From assembly GCA_029907515.1 (NCBI GenBank), contig JARYLT010000001.1, positions 35,701-99,700 of the forward strand: a stretch of 64,000 nt of DNA, given 5' to 3'. Below are positions 29,492 through 39,453 of the stretch, in pieces. Source of the DNA: Spirochaetota bacterium (GTDB lineage: Bacteria > Spirochaetota > UBA4802 > UB4802). The position numbers and the translations under genes were made by a program. Positions within the stretch are counted from its first letter, which is position 1. Each line of letters starts with the position of its first letter. The notes beneath the pieces were generated by a model that had not been told where the DNA came from, ran no database searches, and saw only the letters and a list, made by a program, of their open reading frames with translations.

Positions 29492-30802
29492 ATGCCAACA
29501 ACCATTAAAAATTTAGGTCCTTGTGACATTGATTCGCCCTTATTAAAGAAATACAGTCAGCGTGATGCAGCGTTTGTAAGTGACGATTTAAGAGTTCGCC
29601 TCAATGCCTTTATTGGCAAAAACCCGCCAAAAGGTGGTGAACATATTGAAAGCTTTGAGGCAGCTGGTCCACGCGAAAAGATTTTCTTTGATCCTGAAAA
29701 AATAAGGGTTGCTATTAGCAGTTGCGGCGGGTTGTGCCCTGGCATTAATGATGTGATACGTTCCCTGGTCATGGAATCATATTATGGGTATGGGGTAAGG
29801 AATATTATTGGTATACCCTATGGATATAATGGTCTTAATCCGGATTACAATTATAAGCCCATTGAATTAACCCCTGATTTTGTCAAATCAATACATATGC
29901 AGGGTGGAAGTATATTGGGCTCTTCTAGAGGTGGAACAAAAGATATGGATAGGCTAGTTGACACCCTTGAAAGACTTAATGTCAATATATTATATACTAT
30001 AGGTGGTGACGGGACATTGCGTGGTGCGCATGATATTGCAATGATTGCCGAAAAAAGAGGGTTGAAGCTGGCAGTTGTTGGTATACCCAAAACCATTGAT
30101 AATGATATCAGCTTTATCCAGCGTTCATTTGGTTTTGAAACAGCGTTTTCCATTGCAGTGGATGCAATTTATGCTGCCCATACCGAGGCTGAAGGTGCAC
30201 CAAATGGAATTGGCCTGGTAAAGCTTATGGGGCGTCACTCGGGCTTTATTGCAGCAAATGCGGCACTTGCAAGCAGTGATGTCAACTTTGTACTATTGCC
30301 AGAAGTCCCCTTTGAACTGGAAGGACCTAACGGATTGTGTGCGCATTTGGAAAAGCGCTTGCAGCAAAGAGGACACGCGGTTATCTGTGCGGCCGAAGGT
30401 GCAGGGCAGGAAATTTTACAAAAAGATTCAGAAAAAAAATATGATGCATCAGGCAATGTTAAACTAGCAGATATCGGAGTGTATCTTAAAGAAAAAATAC
30501 AGGAATATTTTGACAAAAAGGGAATTGAAATAAATCTAAAATATATTGACCCAAGCTACATTATCCGCAGTGCACCTGCAGTTCCCAATGATTCCATCTA
30601 CTGCACATTGTTAGGGCAAAATGCCGTTCACGCAGGTATGGCAGGCAAAACTGATTTAGTCATTGGACAGTGGAGTAATATCTATACCCATGTACCCATT
30701 GAGGTTGCAATATCACAACGTAAGCGTATTGATCCTCGTTCACGATTTTACAGCAGTGTACTAGATGCAACAGGCCAGCCTTCTGCTATGATTAATGAAT
30801 GA
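29492..30802 (+). CDS. 6-phosphofructokinase (plant-like / TP0108-type group)
   Basis: SSCGGLCPGINDVIR; TIGGDGTLRGAHDIA; GIPKTIDNDI; KLMGRHSGFIAANAALAS. Confidence 0.93.
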   Translation: MPTTIKNLGPCDIDSPLLKKYSQRDAAFVSDDLRVRLNAFIGKNPPKGGEHIESFEAAGPREKIFFDPEKIRVAISSCGGLCPGINDVIRSLVMESYYGYGVRNIIGIPYGYNGLNPDYNYKPIELTPDFVKSIHMQGGSILGSSRGGTKDMDRLVDTLERLNVNILYTIGGDGTLRGAHDIAMIAEKRGLKLAVVGIPKTIDNDISFIQRSFGFETAFSIAVDAIYAAHTEAEGAPNGIGLVKLMGRHSGFIAANAALASSDVNFVLLPEVPFELEGPNGLCAHLEKRLQQRGHAVICAAEGAGQEILQKDSEKKYDASGNVKLADIGVYLKEKIQEYFDKKGIEINLKYIDPSYIIRSAPAVPNDSIYCTLLGQNAVHAGMAGKTDLVIGQWSNIYTHVPIEVAISQRKRIDPRSRFYSSVLDATGQPSAMINE

Positions 30803-30836
30803 GAGGGCATATTAATTTTTTGTATCTACTTAAGAC

Positions 30837-30859
30837 TTTGATTGTTAAAAACAATCAAA
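30837..30859. repeat. Perfect inverted repeat downstream of PFK
   Basis: TTTGATTGTT-AAA-AACAATCAAA, 10-bp stem; no T-tract. Confidence 0.5.
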
Positions 30860-30918
30860 TGATATAAATATTTAAAAACAGATTTTAAAAATTTAACTTT
30901 TAGAAAAGGAGGTTTGCC

Positions 30919-31437
30919 ATGGCCAAAGAATATCGTCATGCACCAGTGATTTGTGGGATTATAACAGTGATTGCTATTTTAGGTATTATTGCAGGCATCT
31001 TGAAAACAATGCCAATAGTCGTGGCGTTTAGTATTATTCCTGCAATTATCTATGAAATTTACAGAACAGAAGGGATTTTTACCAGAATAGCATCGTGGTT
31101 AGCGCTCATTGTTATACTTGTTACACTGTATGTCATTCATAAAAATGTCATGATTGATATTATTCCCTTTATTGCAAAATGTATCAGTATGCCTGTGACA
31201 GTTAAACTTGTGCCAGCGGGATTAATTGCACCGGTGGTGCTGGTAGTAATAGCTGTTTATTTATTCAAAAGAACAGCTGGTATCTATACACGCTGGCTTG
31301 CAGTAGTTATCCTGGTTGGTTCAGTTGCCTTGTTTTACACCCTTGATCCACAGCTTTTAAAAAATTTACTGTCTACACCGGAGGTTCAGCAGAATATTAA
31401 AGAAGGTGTTAGAGAAGGAATACGTACAATTCAGTAA
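30919..31437 (+). CDS. Hypothetical membrane protein
   Basis: AGGAGG SD, multiple hydrophobic segments. Confidence 0.7.
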   Translation: MAKEYRHAPVICGIITVIAILGIIAGILKTMPIVVAFSIIPAIIYEIYRTEGIFTRIASWLALIVILVTLYVIHKNVMIDIIPFIAKCISMPVTVKLVPAGLIAPVVLVVIAVYLFKRTAGIYTRWLAVVILVGSVALFYTLDPQLLKNLLSTPEVQQNIKEGVREGIRTIQ

Positions 31438-31441
31438 AATC

Positions 31442-32599
31442 TTACAGAGCGTGTGCTGAAATAGATCTGAAGCTATTACAATACTTTTCGTATACTGCAG
31501 TTAAAACATTGTAATTAATTGATAATAGTTCATTTGCCGAAAAACCAATAGGATTTTCCTTGCGGTATGATTTAATGGGGAATGATGAAAGCACTTTATT
31601 AGTATTAATGATATACGTGCCATTGCTTTTGATAACATAACCTTTTTTAATGCAAAATTTTAAAAACCGTTTTAATTTTTTATGGCTATAGTTCCTGTCA
31701 TTGAGATATTCATCAATATCAGGAAGCCTGCCTTCTTTCACCAGTGCCATTATGTCTGCGATAATAGAATCTAAATGTGATGCGATCTCTTCTTTTTTTA
31801 GAATTAGTGCCCTGTCAATTTCCTCAACAGCCATAGACAAACGCAGCATATACACTGATGCAATCTGGCTGAAGGTAATGGTATGCAGGTCCTTTAGTAT
31901 TTCTTGTACCTTAGCTAAAAATTTGTCCTTTTCATCAAGAATGAAAACTGGTTTGCCAACATTAATAAAAATATCTTTTTTCCCTACCATGCATCGGTCA
32001 ACTTTGACGTTGATGGGAAGAATATAGAGTTTCTTTTGAAAATGTCTGTAGGTGCTGTCAACAAGCTGGAAAATACCACTTCGAAGATTCTTTAAACCGC
32101 CAAAGCCCCATGTGGTGCCTTCAGGGAAAATGAGTGTGGAAAACCCACTGTGAATGCAACTTTTAAGTTTTTCCATCTGGGTGTATATTTCAGACTTCAT
32201 TGCTTCTTTGTTATTGAAATCTTCTATAAATGGGCGTGGGATATCAATCAGTTTCATTTTTTTAAAAAAAGCTTTGGGAAGTCCTGTCCTGTCCAGAAAA
32301 TAAAATAGATAATAGGCTAATTTGTTTTTTTTACCAAAATTTGATGATAGATAGTTACCGCTTAAAAAATCCTTTTTAGCCATAATAACAAAGTGCGGAC
32401 GTGGTTTTAATGCGTAATATACTGTTGAAAGCGAGGGAACTTCAAAATAGCTGTCATGTGTTGGTGTGAATATTACTAAATCTGGTATGTGTTTTAGATA
32501 TTCTTTGCCTTTAAGATGAGGTCTATGGCGCATTATAATGGAGGCAACTTTAAAACAAAACAAAAAAAATTCGTACATAATGCCATTAGAGTGCCGCAT
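31442..32599 (-). CDS. PlsC-like 1-acyl-glycerol-3-phosphate acyltransferase domain protein
   Basis: FTPTHDSYFEVPSL (HX4E variant) and LIFPEGTTWGFGGLKNLRSG; start tentative. Confidence 0.75.
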   Translation of the reverse strand: MRHSNGIMYEFFLFCFKVASIIMRHRPHLKGKEYLKHIPDLVIFTPTHDSYFEVPSLSTVYYALKPRPHFVIMAKKDFLSGNYLSSNFGKKNKLAYYLFYFLDRTGLPKAFFKKMKLIDIPRPFIEDFNNKEAMKSEIYTQMEKLKSCIHSGFSTLIFPEGTTWGFGGLKNLRSGIFQLVDSTYRHFQKKLYILPINVKVDRCMVGKKDIFINVGKPVFILDEKDKFLAKVQEILKDLHTITFSQIASVYMLRLSMAVEEIDRALILKKEEIASHLDSIIADIMALVKEGRLPDIDEYLNDRNYSHKKLKRFLKFCIKKGYVIKSNGTYIINTNKVLSSFPIKSYRKENPIGFSANELLSINYNVLTAVYEKYCNSFRSISAHAL

Positions 32600-32835
32600 A
32601 TTGTATCCCCAATTATTGCTAATTAAAAAATATTGTATGGATGCTTCTCTGTCAATATATTTATACAAAAATTGCAATTTGATAATTGTAATAATATCTA
32701 TAAAACCTGTTATTAATAAAAATAAATCTCAAATAAAAAAAATTAAATTTTGTAATAAAAATATTGATGATTTTAATCGGGTGAAGTATATTAACTGCAT
32801 AGTTAAACTTTTTAATTAAATCATGTAGTTAATAG

Positions 32836-32853
32836 TATGAGCTATCGCTCATA
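32836..32853. promoter_or_regulatory. Operator-like inverted repeat upstream of the TetR gene
   Basis: TATGAGC-TATC-GCTCATA, 22 bp before the TetR start codon. Confidence 0.6.
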
Positions 32854-32874
32854 AAAAATTTGTAAAGGTATATA

Positions 32875-33618
32875 ATGCATTCATACAAATATTCCAAGGA
32901 AACCCGTGATGTGATTCTTAATGCGGCAAAAAAAGAATTTGCTGAACGGGGCTATAGTGGTGCACGGATGAGCTCAATAGCAAAGCGTGCAGGAGTTAAT
33001 CAGGCGCTCATACACTATTACTTTTCTAGTAAGGAAAAGCTATACAGGGAGGTTCTGGAATTTTTGTTTCATCATGAGGAGTCAAGAATAATTGAAGAGT
33101 ATTTTAAAGAAGATGTGCTAACCCCACCTGAAGCATTGTATGTGGCAATCTATATCCTTGTGTATTTGCATCACGATGCAATTGATCCTGAAACTAACAG
33201 GATAATTTCATGGGAAATTGCAGAAGGTGGTGAGACATTCAAAAAGCTTTTAATAGAATATCTTTACCCACGATTAGATAGAATTACACTCATAATTAAA
33301 CAGGGTATTGAACAGGGATATTTTGAAACCAGTGACCCATTTCTGATAGTTTTTAACCTTGTAAATTTTATTATTTCCTTTGAAAACAACAAACAATATC
33401 TTAAAGATACGCATTGGTATGGTCTCTTTTATGGTGGTGATGATGGCAGGCGTTTATTTGAATATACACTCAATGCCACATTTAAAGCTCTGACCCCAAA
33501 GAGGAAGGTACTTGCTTTGCCTCACATAAGCAATGAATTACAAAACAAATTACATATAATTATTAATAAGCTTAAAAGTGCTCAGGGAGAACGGTATGCA
33601 TTGTCAAAAGAGGTATAA
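32875..33618 (+). CDS. TetR/AcrR family regulator
   Basis: RDVILNAAKKEFAERGYSGARMSSIAKRAGVNQALIHYYFSSKEKLYREVL. Confidence 0.95.
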   Translation: MHSYKYSKETRDVILNAAKKEFAERGYSGARMSSIAKRAGVNQALIHYYFSSKEKLYREVLEFLFHHEESRIIEEYFKEDVLTPPEALYVAIYILVYLHHDAIDPETNRIISWEIAEGGETFKKLLIEYLYPRLDRITLIIKQGIEQGYFETSDPFLIVFNLVNFIISFENNKQYLKDTHWYGLFYGGDDGRRLFEYTLNATFKALTPKRKVLALPHISNELQNKLHIIINKLKSAQGERYALSKEV

Positions 33619-35044
33619 ACATTTATTCCAAACTAGTAGCGTTCTTTCACTCATGGCAGTGATTATTATTTTCAGTGTATCGCTGGTAAATGCACAACCG
33701 CTTACACTAAAACAGGCAATTACTACTGCCATACAGAATAATAATACTTACAAAGCTGCACTACTCAAAGTGGAAGAAAACCGCTATAAGGTGCGTGAAA
33801 GCTGGGGGATGCTGTGGCCACAGCTTTCAACTGATGTTGCTTATACACGGCAGTGGTATGAAGCTGGATTTCAGTCACAGATTGCAGGGCAATATGATGT
33901 AAAGATAATAAATGGACAGATAGCAGTTAATCCCGGTGCATTCTATAACAGCCTGCAGGCTTCCCGCAATGGCTATATTGCCAGTGAATACGAGGCGCGG
34001 TCAATCAAGGCAAATACTATCATTACCACATTGAGGTTATACTACCAGGTACTGTTAACAAAAGAGTTGATCAGCATGCACCAGGAATCACTGAAGGCGC
34101 TGGAAGAAAACTTAAGAGTTGTAACGGTTGGTTATCAGAAAGGCACGTTTTCCAAGTTAGATTTTCTGCGAGCAAAGGTTGCCTATAATAATGAAAAGAC
34201 GCAACTCATTAATGCTAAGAATGATTATTTGACAGTATGTGCAACGTTTAATATACAGTTAAACAGAGATATTAATGAACCTGTTGAACTGGATGAATCA
34301 GTACTGATGGTAAATAATGATGATTTACAGTATCTGTCACTTGAAGAGGAAAAGGAGATAGCTCTTATTAAGGAACTGGTTGCACTGTCATTAAAAAACA
34401 GGCCTGAGTTATTACAATTAACCCATTCTAAAAAAGCTTTAGAATATGCATCCGATGCAGCAGCCTCAGTATATCTTTGGCCAAGTTTATTTGTAAGTGG
34501 CAATTACGGGACAAGTAAAAGTATATCAAAAGATGGTGGACAATTTACACCAACTGGGAACCTAGCAATAGATCCTATTTTAGAAGCTATGAGCCAGGGT
34601 ATGTCTGAAAGCTTTGCCCCCAAAGGCTGGAATGATCACTGGATGATTACCTTTGGTGCCACCTACCAGTGGGGTGCGTTGTCACCCATTAATTCGTCGC
34701 ATGCCAAGGCAAAGCAACTGGAAAGCCAGGCCAATCAGTTAGATTTACAGTTAGAGGATTTTGTAAAAAGCGTCAGGCTTGATATACAGCGTGGGTTTTT
34801 GAAACTCAAATCAGCTTCAAATTCAATCTACTCACAGCAGGGAAATGTTGAAACAGCAGAAGAGTCATTGAATACTGCAACTGCACAGTTCAGAAATGGC
34901 ATCATTGATAATTCAAAATTTTTAGAAGCAAATGTTGCACTCATTCAGGCAAAGACCTTATATATACAGTCGCTGTATGATTACAAGGTTTCGCAGGCAG
35001 AATTGAATAAATCTATTGGCGTGGATTATTTCAAGATTTATTAA
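33578..35044 (+). CDS. TolC-family outer membrane efflux protein
   Basis: LTLKQAITTAIQNNNTYKAALLKVEENRYKVRESWGMLWPQLS; overlaps TetR; co-located with adaptor and RND pump. Confidence 0.93.
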   Translation: MLRENGMHCQKRYKHLFQTSSVLSLMAVIIIFSVSLVNAQPLTLKQAITTAIQNNNTYKAALLKVEENRYKVRESWGMLWPQLSTDVAYTRQWYEAGFQSQIAGQYDVKIINGQIAVNPGAFYNSLQASRNGYIASEYEARSIKANTIITTLRLYYQVLLTKELISMHQESLKALEENLRVVTVGYQKGTFSKLDFLRAKVAYNNEKTQLINAKNDYLTVCATFNIQLNRDINEPVELDESVLMVNNDDLQYLSLEEEKEIALIKELVALSLKNRPELLQLTHSKKALEYASDAAASVYLWPSLFVSGNYGTSKSISKDGGQFTPTGNLAIDPILEAMSQGMSESFAPKGWNDHWMITFGATYQWGALSPINSSHAKAKQLESQANQLDLQLEDFVKSVRLDIQRGFLKLKSASNSIYSQQGNVETAEESLNTATAQFRNGIIDNSKFLEANVALIQAKTLYIQSLYDYKVSQAELNKSIGVDYFKIY

Positions 35045-35062
35045 TTTATTGGGAGAGTTACC

Positions 35063-35986
35063 ATGAAAAGGGGAACAAAAACAATACTTATTGTAATTGT
35101 TGCTATTATAGCAATTATCGCTACATACAGGCTGGTAGTTTTTATTGGAAATAAAATAAAGCCCAAGCAGGTTATAAAAGAAGAGCGTGTCATCCCGGTA
35201 AAAGCTTCTAAAGCAATTCGTATGGATATAACAAAAACTCTTAATTTAAGCGGTGACATTGTAGGCAAAGAGGTTGTGAACGTCTTTTCACAGGTGCCTG
35301 GCAAGGTTATGGAAATCCTTGTAAAGGAAGGCCAGTTTGTAAAAAAAGGGCAGGTACTTTTCAGGGTTGATCGGGATATCGTTGGTATGGAATACATGCC
35401 CGCAGTTGTTGAATCACCACTGTCAGGATATGTAGGGACTGTAATGGTAGACAGGGGAATGTCCATAAGCCCGCAAACACCACTTGCTCAGGTTGTTACT
35501 ATGAATCAGGTTGAGGCGGTTGCTCAGATCATTGAGGAGCAGATCAACATGGTACAGATTGGTATGAAAGCAAAGATCCGTGTTGATGCTTATCCAAATA
35601 TGTTTTTCTATGGCACAGTGTATCGTAAAAATGCGGTACTTGATGCAGCAAGTAGAACACAGGAGGTTCGTATACTTATAGATAATCCCCAGCTTAAACT
35701 ACGTCATGGCATGTTTGCTGATATTCAGATACAGATGGGTTCAGCAAAGAACGCTGTGGTAATTCAAGTAGATAGTATTTTAAGTGATAGTTCAGGGAAT
35801 TATTATGTATACAAGGTAGTTGATAATAAGGCATTTAAACAATCAATAAAGCCTGGATTTTCCTTAAAAAATGTAACCGAGGTAGTATCCGGAATCAATG
35901 AAGGTGATGCGGTTGTCACACTGGGCAAGGAGAATGTGGGGCATGGTGATATGCTTATGGTTTATATGGAAGAGATTAAACAGTAA
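35063..35986 (+). CDS. RND efflux periplasmic adaptor
   Basis: LSGDIVGKEVVNVFSQVPGKVMEILVKEGQFVKKGQVLFRVD; SPLSGYVGTVMVDRG. Confidence 0.93.
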   Translation: MKRGTKTILIVIVAIIAIIATYRLVVFIGNKIKPKQVIKEERVIPVKASKAIRMDITKTLNLSGDIVGKEVVNVFSQVPGKVMEILVKEGQFVKKGQVLFRVDRDIVGMEYMPAVVESPLSGYVGTVMVDRGMSISPQTPLAQVVTMNQVEAVAQIIEEQINMVQIGMKAKIRVDAYPNMFFYGTVYRKNAVLDAASRTQEVRILIDNPQLKLRHGMFADIQIQMGSAKNAVVIQVDSILSDSSGNYYVYKVVDNKAFKQSIKPGFSLKNVTEVVSGINEGDAVVTLGKENVGHGDMLMVYMEEIKQ

Positions 35987-36007
35987 TAGTGCAGGGAGAT
36001 AGTTACT

Positions 36008-39000
36008 ATGAAATTAACTGATATATCCGTTCAAAGGCCAATAACCATTACAATGATGTATATTGCCATTCTAGTAGTAGCAATAGTGAGTTATGTAAAA
36101 ATCCCCTTAGATTTATTTCCTGATATTGAGTTCCCCGTTGCTGTTGTTTTTACCGAGTATCCCAATGTTGGTCCTAAAGAGATAGAAAGTACCGTAACCC
36201 GACCACTGGAAGAAGCATTGTCATCGGTTAATAATATTGATACTCTAACGTCAACATCAAAAGAAGGCCTCTCTATGATTGTTGCCAAGTTTACCTGGGG
36301 TACTGACATGGGGCTTGCAGTTAGTGATATGCGCGAGCGTATTGATATACGAAAGAAATTCCTGCCTAATGATGTTGAAAATCCTGTAGTGTTAAAATTT
36401 GATGTTTCCATGATGCCAGTTGTTATGCTTTATATTACTGGCCCAAAAGATTTAGCATATGTAAAAAAATATGCTGAGGATAATTTAAAAAATATATTTG
36501 AGCAGACTGATGGTGTGGCAGCGGCATACGTCAGTGGTGGGCAAAGCTATGAAGTTAAGGTTGAGCTTATTAAAAACAGAATTGACGCATATAAATTGAC
36601 TATCGACCAGATTATACAGCTTTTGGCGGCAGAAAACTTAAATATTGCTGGTGGTGATGTCAAGACCCCATACATGAAATATACCTTGCGAACTCAGGGC
36701 GAATTTAAATCTCTTGATGATATTCGCAATGTGGTTGTTACAGTGAAAAATGGCACCCCAATTTATGTGCGAGATATAGCCAGGGTATATTTAGCACCTG
36801 CTGATGTTAAGGAGATTGTGCGTCTTAATGGCGAAAATGGTGTTATACTGCGTGTTCAGAAACAATCAGACAAAAATACTGTAATCGTTGCCCGTAATAT
36901 ATTAAAAAAAGCTGAAGAAGTACGCAAAACCTTGCCTAAAGGGATGGATATACAGCCATTCTTTAATGCTGCTGAATTTATAGAGCTATCAATATCCAAT
37001 ATGATAAAAAATGCTGTTGAAGGGGCTTTGATAGCTATCCTTGTTGTTCTTGTTATACTGCGAAATATGCGGGCTGCACTTATCATGGGATTGTCGATAC
37101 CTGTTTCTATTATTACTTCATTTGTTCTGATGTACTTCTTTGACCTGTCACTCAACATGATGTCAATGGGTGGGCTTGCCATTGGCGTTGGTATGCTTAT
37201 TGATAACTCTATTGTGGTACTGGAAAATATTTTCAGATATAGGGAGAAGGGTGCACGGCCAAATGAAGCGTCAAAATTGGGTGCCGATGAAATGGGTATG
37301 GCTATTACCGCGTCAACCCTTACCAACTTAGTGGTCTTTGTACCATTTTTATTTAGCCAGGGGCTTGCTGTACAGTTATTCAAAGACATGGCGCTTACAA
37401 TCACGTTCTCAATGTTAAGTTCATTAGTTGTGGCACTTTCACTTGTTCCAATGCTTGCCGCAAAGTTTATCCCGCGCATTGAACATACCTATACAGGGAA
37501 ACTTTTATTTTTTCAGCCATTATTTGATAAAAGTGAGCAATACTTTTTACGGTTAGAAGGCTTTTATGGCAAAGTTATCAACTGGGCCCTTGACCACAGA
37601 AGGCGGGTTATCCAATATGTTGCAATTTCATTTGTGATCGGGCTTATCATGATACCTGTTGCAGGGATGGAGTTTATGCCGGAATATGATGATGCTCAAC
37701 TTACTATTGTTGCAAAATTGCCCGTTGGAACCAATTTAGAAACAACTGAATCTGTTATGAAGATGATTGAAAAACGAGCTCTTGATGTTTTGAAAAAGGA
37801 AGAGTACAAAGTTGTTTCAGTACGAGCAGGGTATGGTGAAGGATTTACTGCTGCATTTGGTGAAACAACAGATTATACCGGCAAGATTGAAATGCGGCTG
37901 GTTCAACCAAGCCATCGCAAACGGTCTAAAAATGAAATACGGCAGGCATTGCGTGAGGCTTTCAAAGGTGTTCCGGGTGTTACCTTTAACTTTTCACTTC
38001 AGGGTGATGCTGGTGGTAGAATATTAGGGATGGGTGGAGCTACTATTTCAATTGAAGTATATGGATATGATTTTGAGAAATCATCACAGTATGTTGAAGA
38101 TATACGCAATGCTATTAAAAATATTCCGGGTTTAAAAGATATTGATGTTTCCCGGGAAGAAGGATTGCCCGAAAAGGTTATAGTTGTTAACCGTGAAAAA
38201 GCTTCCAAGATGGGTGTCAATGCCTATCAGATTGCAAATCTTATAAAAAATAATGTTGCAGGGTATCCGGCAACCCGATATCGCTTTGAGGGCGATGAGT
38301 ATGATATTAATGTTCGTTTACGAGAGGCTGACAGAGAAACTATTGAGCATATAAAATCAATTGAGATAAACACTCCAATTGGCAAGCGAGTGCCAGTAGG
38401 AAACCTGATTGAAATTGTGACTAAATCAGGGCCGTCAACCATTGAGCGGAAAAAGCAGGAGCGTGTTGTGTATTTAAACTGTAAAGCTGAAGGTAGAGCT
38501 TTGAGTGCTGTCGTTTCGGATATCAATAAAGCAATCGGCAAATTGCCAAAACCTGCTAATTTTGATGTGGTTATAGCCGGTGCATATAAGGATATGCAGG
38601 ACACATTTCAGGATTTATTGCTGGTAATGCTGGTTGCTATGGTGCTGACCTATGTTATTATGGCAGCTCAGTTTGAATCGTTACTTAGGCCATTTATTGT
38701 TATGTTCAGTGTGCCTACCGTTATTTTTGGTGTGTCACTATTTTTGTTCTTAACCGGTACAACATTCAATGTGGTCACATTTTTAGGTGTCATCATGCTA
38801 GTTGGTATTGTTGTTAACAATGCGATAGTTCTTGTGGATTATACTGATATCCTGCGAAAGCGTGGTTATGGCATACGAGAGGCACTGGTTGAAGCAGGTA
38901 CAAAACGATTACGACCTATTATGATGACTACGCTCACTACGATACTATCGCTTATACCTATGGCTTCAGGCCTGGGCGAAGGATCAGAGCTTTCATCTCC

Positions 39001-39124
39001 ATTAGCGCGTGCTGTTATGGGTGGAATGAGTACAGCGTTTATCTTTACCCTGGTGTTTATACCGGTAATGTATATGATATTTGAAACCATACGTGAACGG
39101 TATGAAGCACGACGGAAATATTAA
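36008..39124 (+). CDS. RND efflux permease (AcrB/HAE-type)
   Basis: MKLTDISVQRPITITMMYIAILVVAIVSYVKIPLDLFPDIEFP; GVGMLIDNSIVVLENIFR; VGIVVNNAIVLVDY. Confidence 0.96.
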   Translation: MKLTDISVQRPITITMMYIAILVVAIVSYVKIPLDLFPDIEFPVAVVFTEYPNVGPKEIESTVTRPLEEALSSVNNIDTLTSTSKEGLSMIVAKFTWGTDMGLAVSDMRERIDIRKKFLPNDVENPVVLKFDVSMMPVVMLYITGPKDLAYVKKYAEDNLKNIFEQTDGVAAAYVSGGQSYEVKVELIKNRIDAYKLTIDQIIQLLAAENLNIAGGDVKTPYMKYTLRTQGEFKSLDDIRNVVVTVKNGTPIYVRDIARVYLAPADVKEIVRLNGENGVILRVQKQSDKNTVIVARNILKKAEEVRKTLPKGMDIQPFFNAAEFIELSISNMIKNAVEGALIAILVVLVILRNMRAALIMGLSIPVSIITSFVLMYFFDLSLNMMSMGGLAIGVGMLIDNSIVVLENIFRYREKGARPNEASKLGADEMGMAITASTLTNLVVFVPFLFSQGLAVQLFKDMALTITFSMLSSLVVALSLVPMLAAKFIPRIEHTYTGKLLFFQPLFDKSEQYFLRLEGFYGKVINWALDHRRRVIQYVAISFVIGLIMIPVAGMEFMPEYDDAQLTIVAKLPVGTNLETTESVMKMIEKRALDVLKKEEYKVVSVRAGYGEGFTAAFGETTDYTGKIEMRLVQPSHRKRSKNEIRQALREAFKGVPGVTFNFSLQGDAGGRILGMGGATISIEVYGYDFEKSSQYVEDIRNAIKNIPGLKDIDVSREEGLPEKVIVVNREKASKMGVNAYQIANLIKNNVAGYPATRYRFEGDEYDINVRLREADRETIEHIKSIEINTPIGKRVPVGNLIEIVTKSGPSTIERKKQERVVYLNCKAEGRALSAVVSDINKAIGKLPKPANFDVVIAGAYKDMQDTFQDLLLVMLVAMVLTYVIMAAQFESLLRPFIVMFSVPTVIFGVSLFLFLTGTTFNVVTFLGVIMLVGIVVNNAIVLVDYTDILRKRGYGIREALVEAGTKRLRPIMMTTLTTILSLIPMASGLGEGSELSSPLARAVMGGMSTAFIFTLVFIPVMYMIFETIRERYEARRKY

Positions 39125-39154
39125 TTAAATTTATTTGCGGAGGAGATAATTAGT

Positions 39155-39442
39155 ATGGTAATGCTATTTATAGTTTACAGCAACGCTGTTGATGATGAAG
39201 TTGTTGAGATAGTAAAAAAATACGCTTCAGGATATACAAAATTTGTAGATGTGCAGGGTGAAGGAAATAAAGAACCGCAATTGGGTACCCATGTATGGCC
39301 AGGGCTCAATAACTGCATGATGATAGCTCTTGAAGACAATAAATCTAAGGATAAAATTGCCCAGGAGTTACAAAAACTAAAAGTTAAATTTAAAGGTGTT
39401 GGCATCAGTGTCTTTGTGATGCAGTTAAAAGAGATGGTATAA
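39155..39442 (+). CDS. Small transporter-associated PII-like protein (PG0541-like)
   Basis: 95 aa, immediately downstream of the RND gene; FVDVQGEGNKEPQLGTHVWPGLNNCMMIAL. Confidence 0.75.
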   Translation: MVMLFIVYSNAVDDEVVEIVKKYASGYTKFVDVQGEGNKEPQLGTHVWPGLNNCMMIALEDNKSKDKIAQELQKLKVKFKGVGISVFVMQLKEMV

Positions 39443-39453
39443 AAATAGTATTT

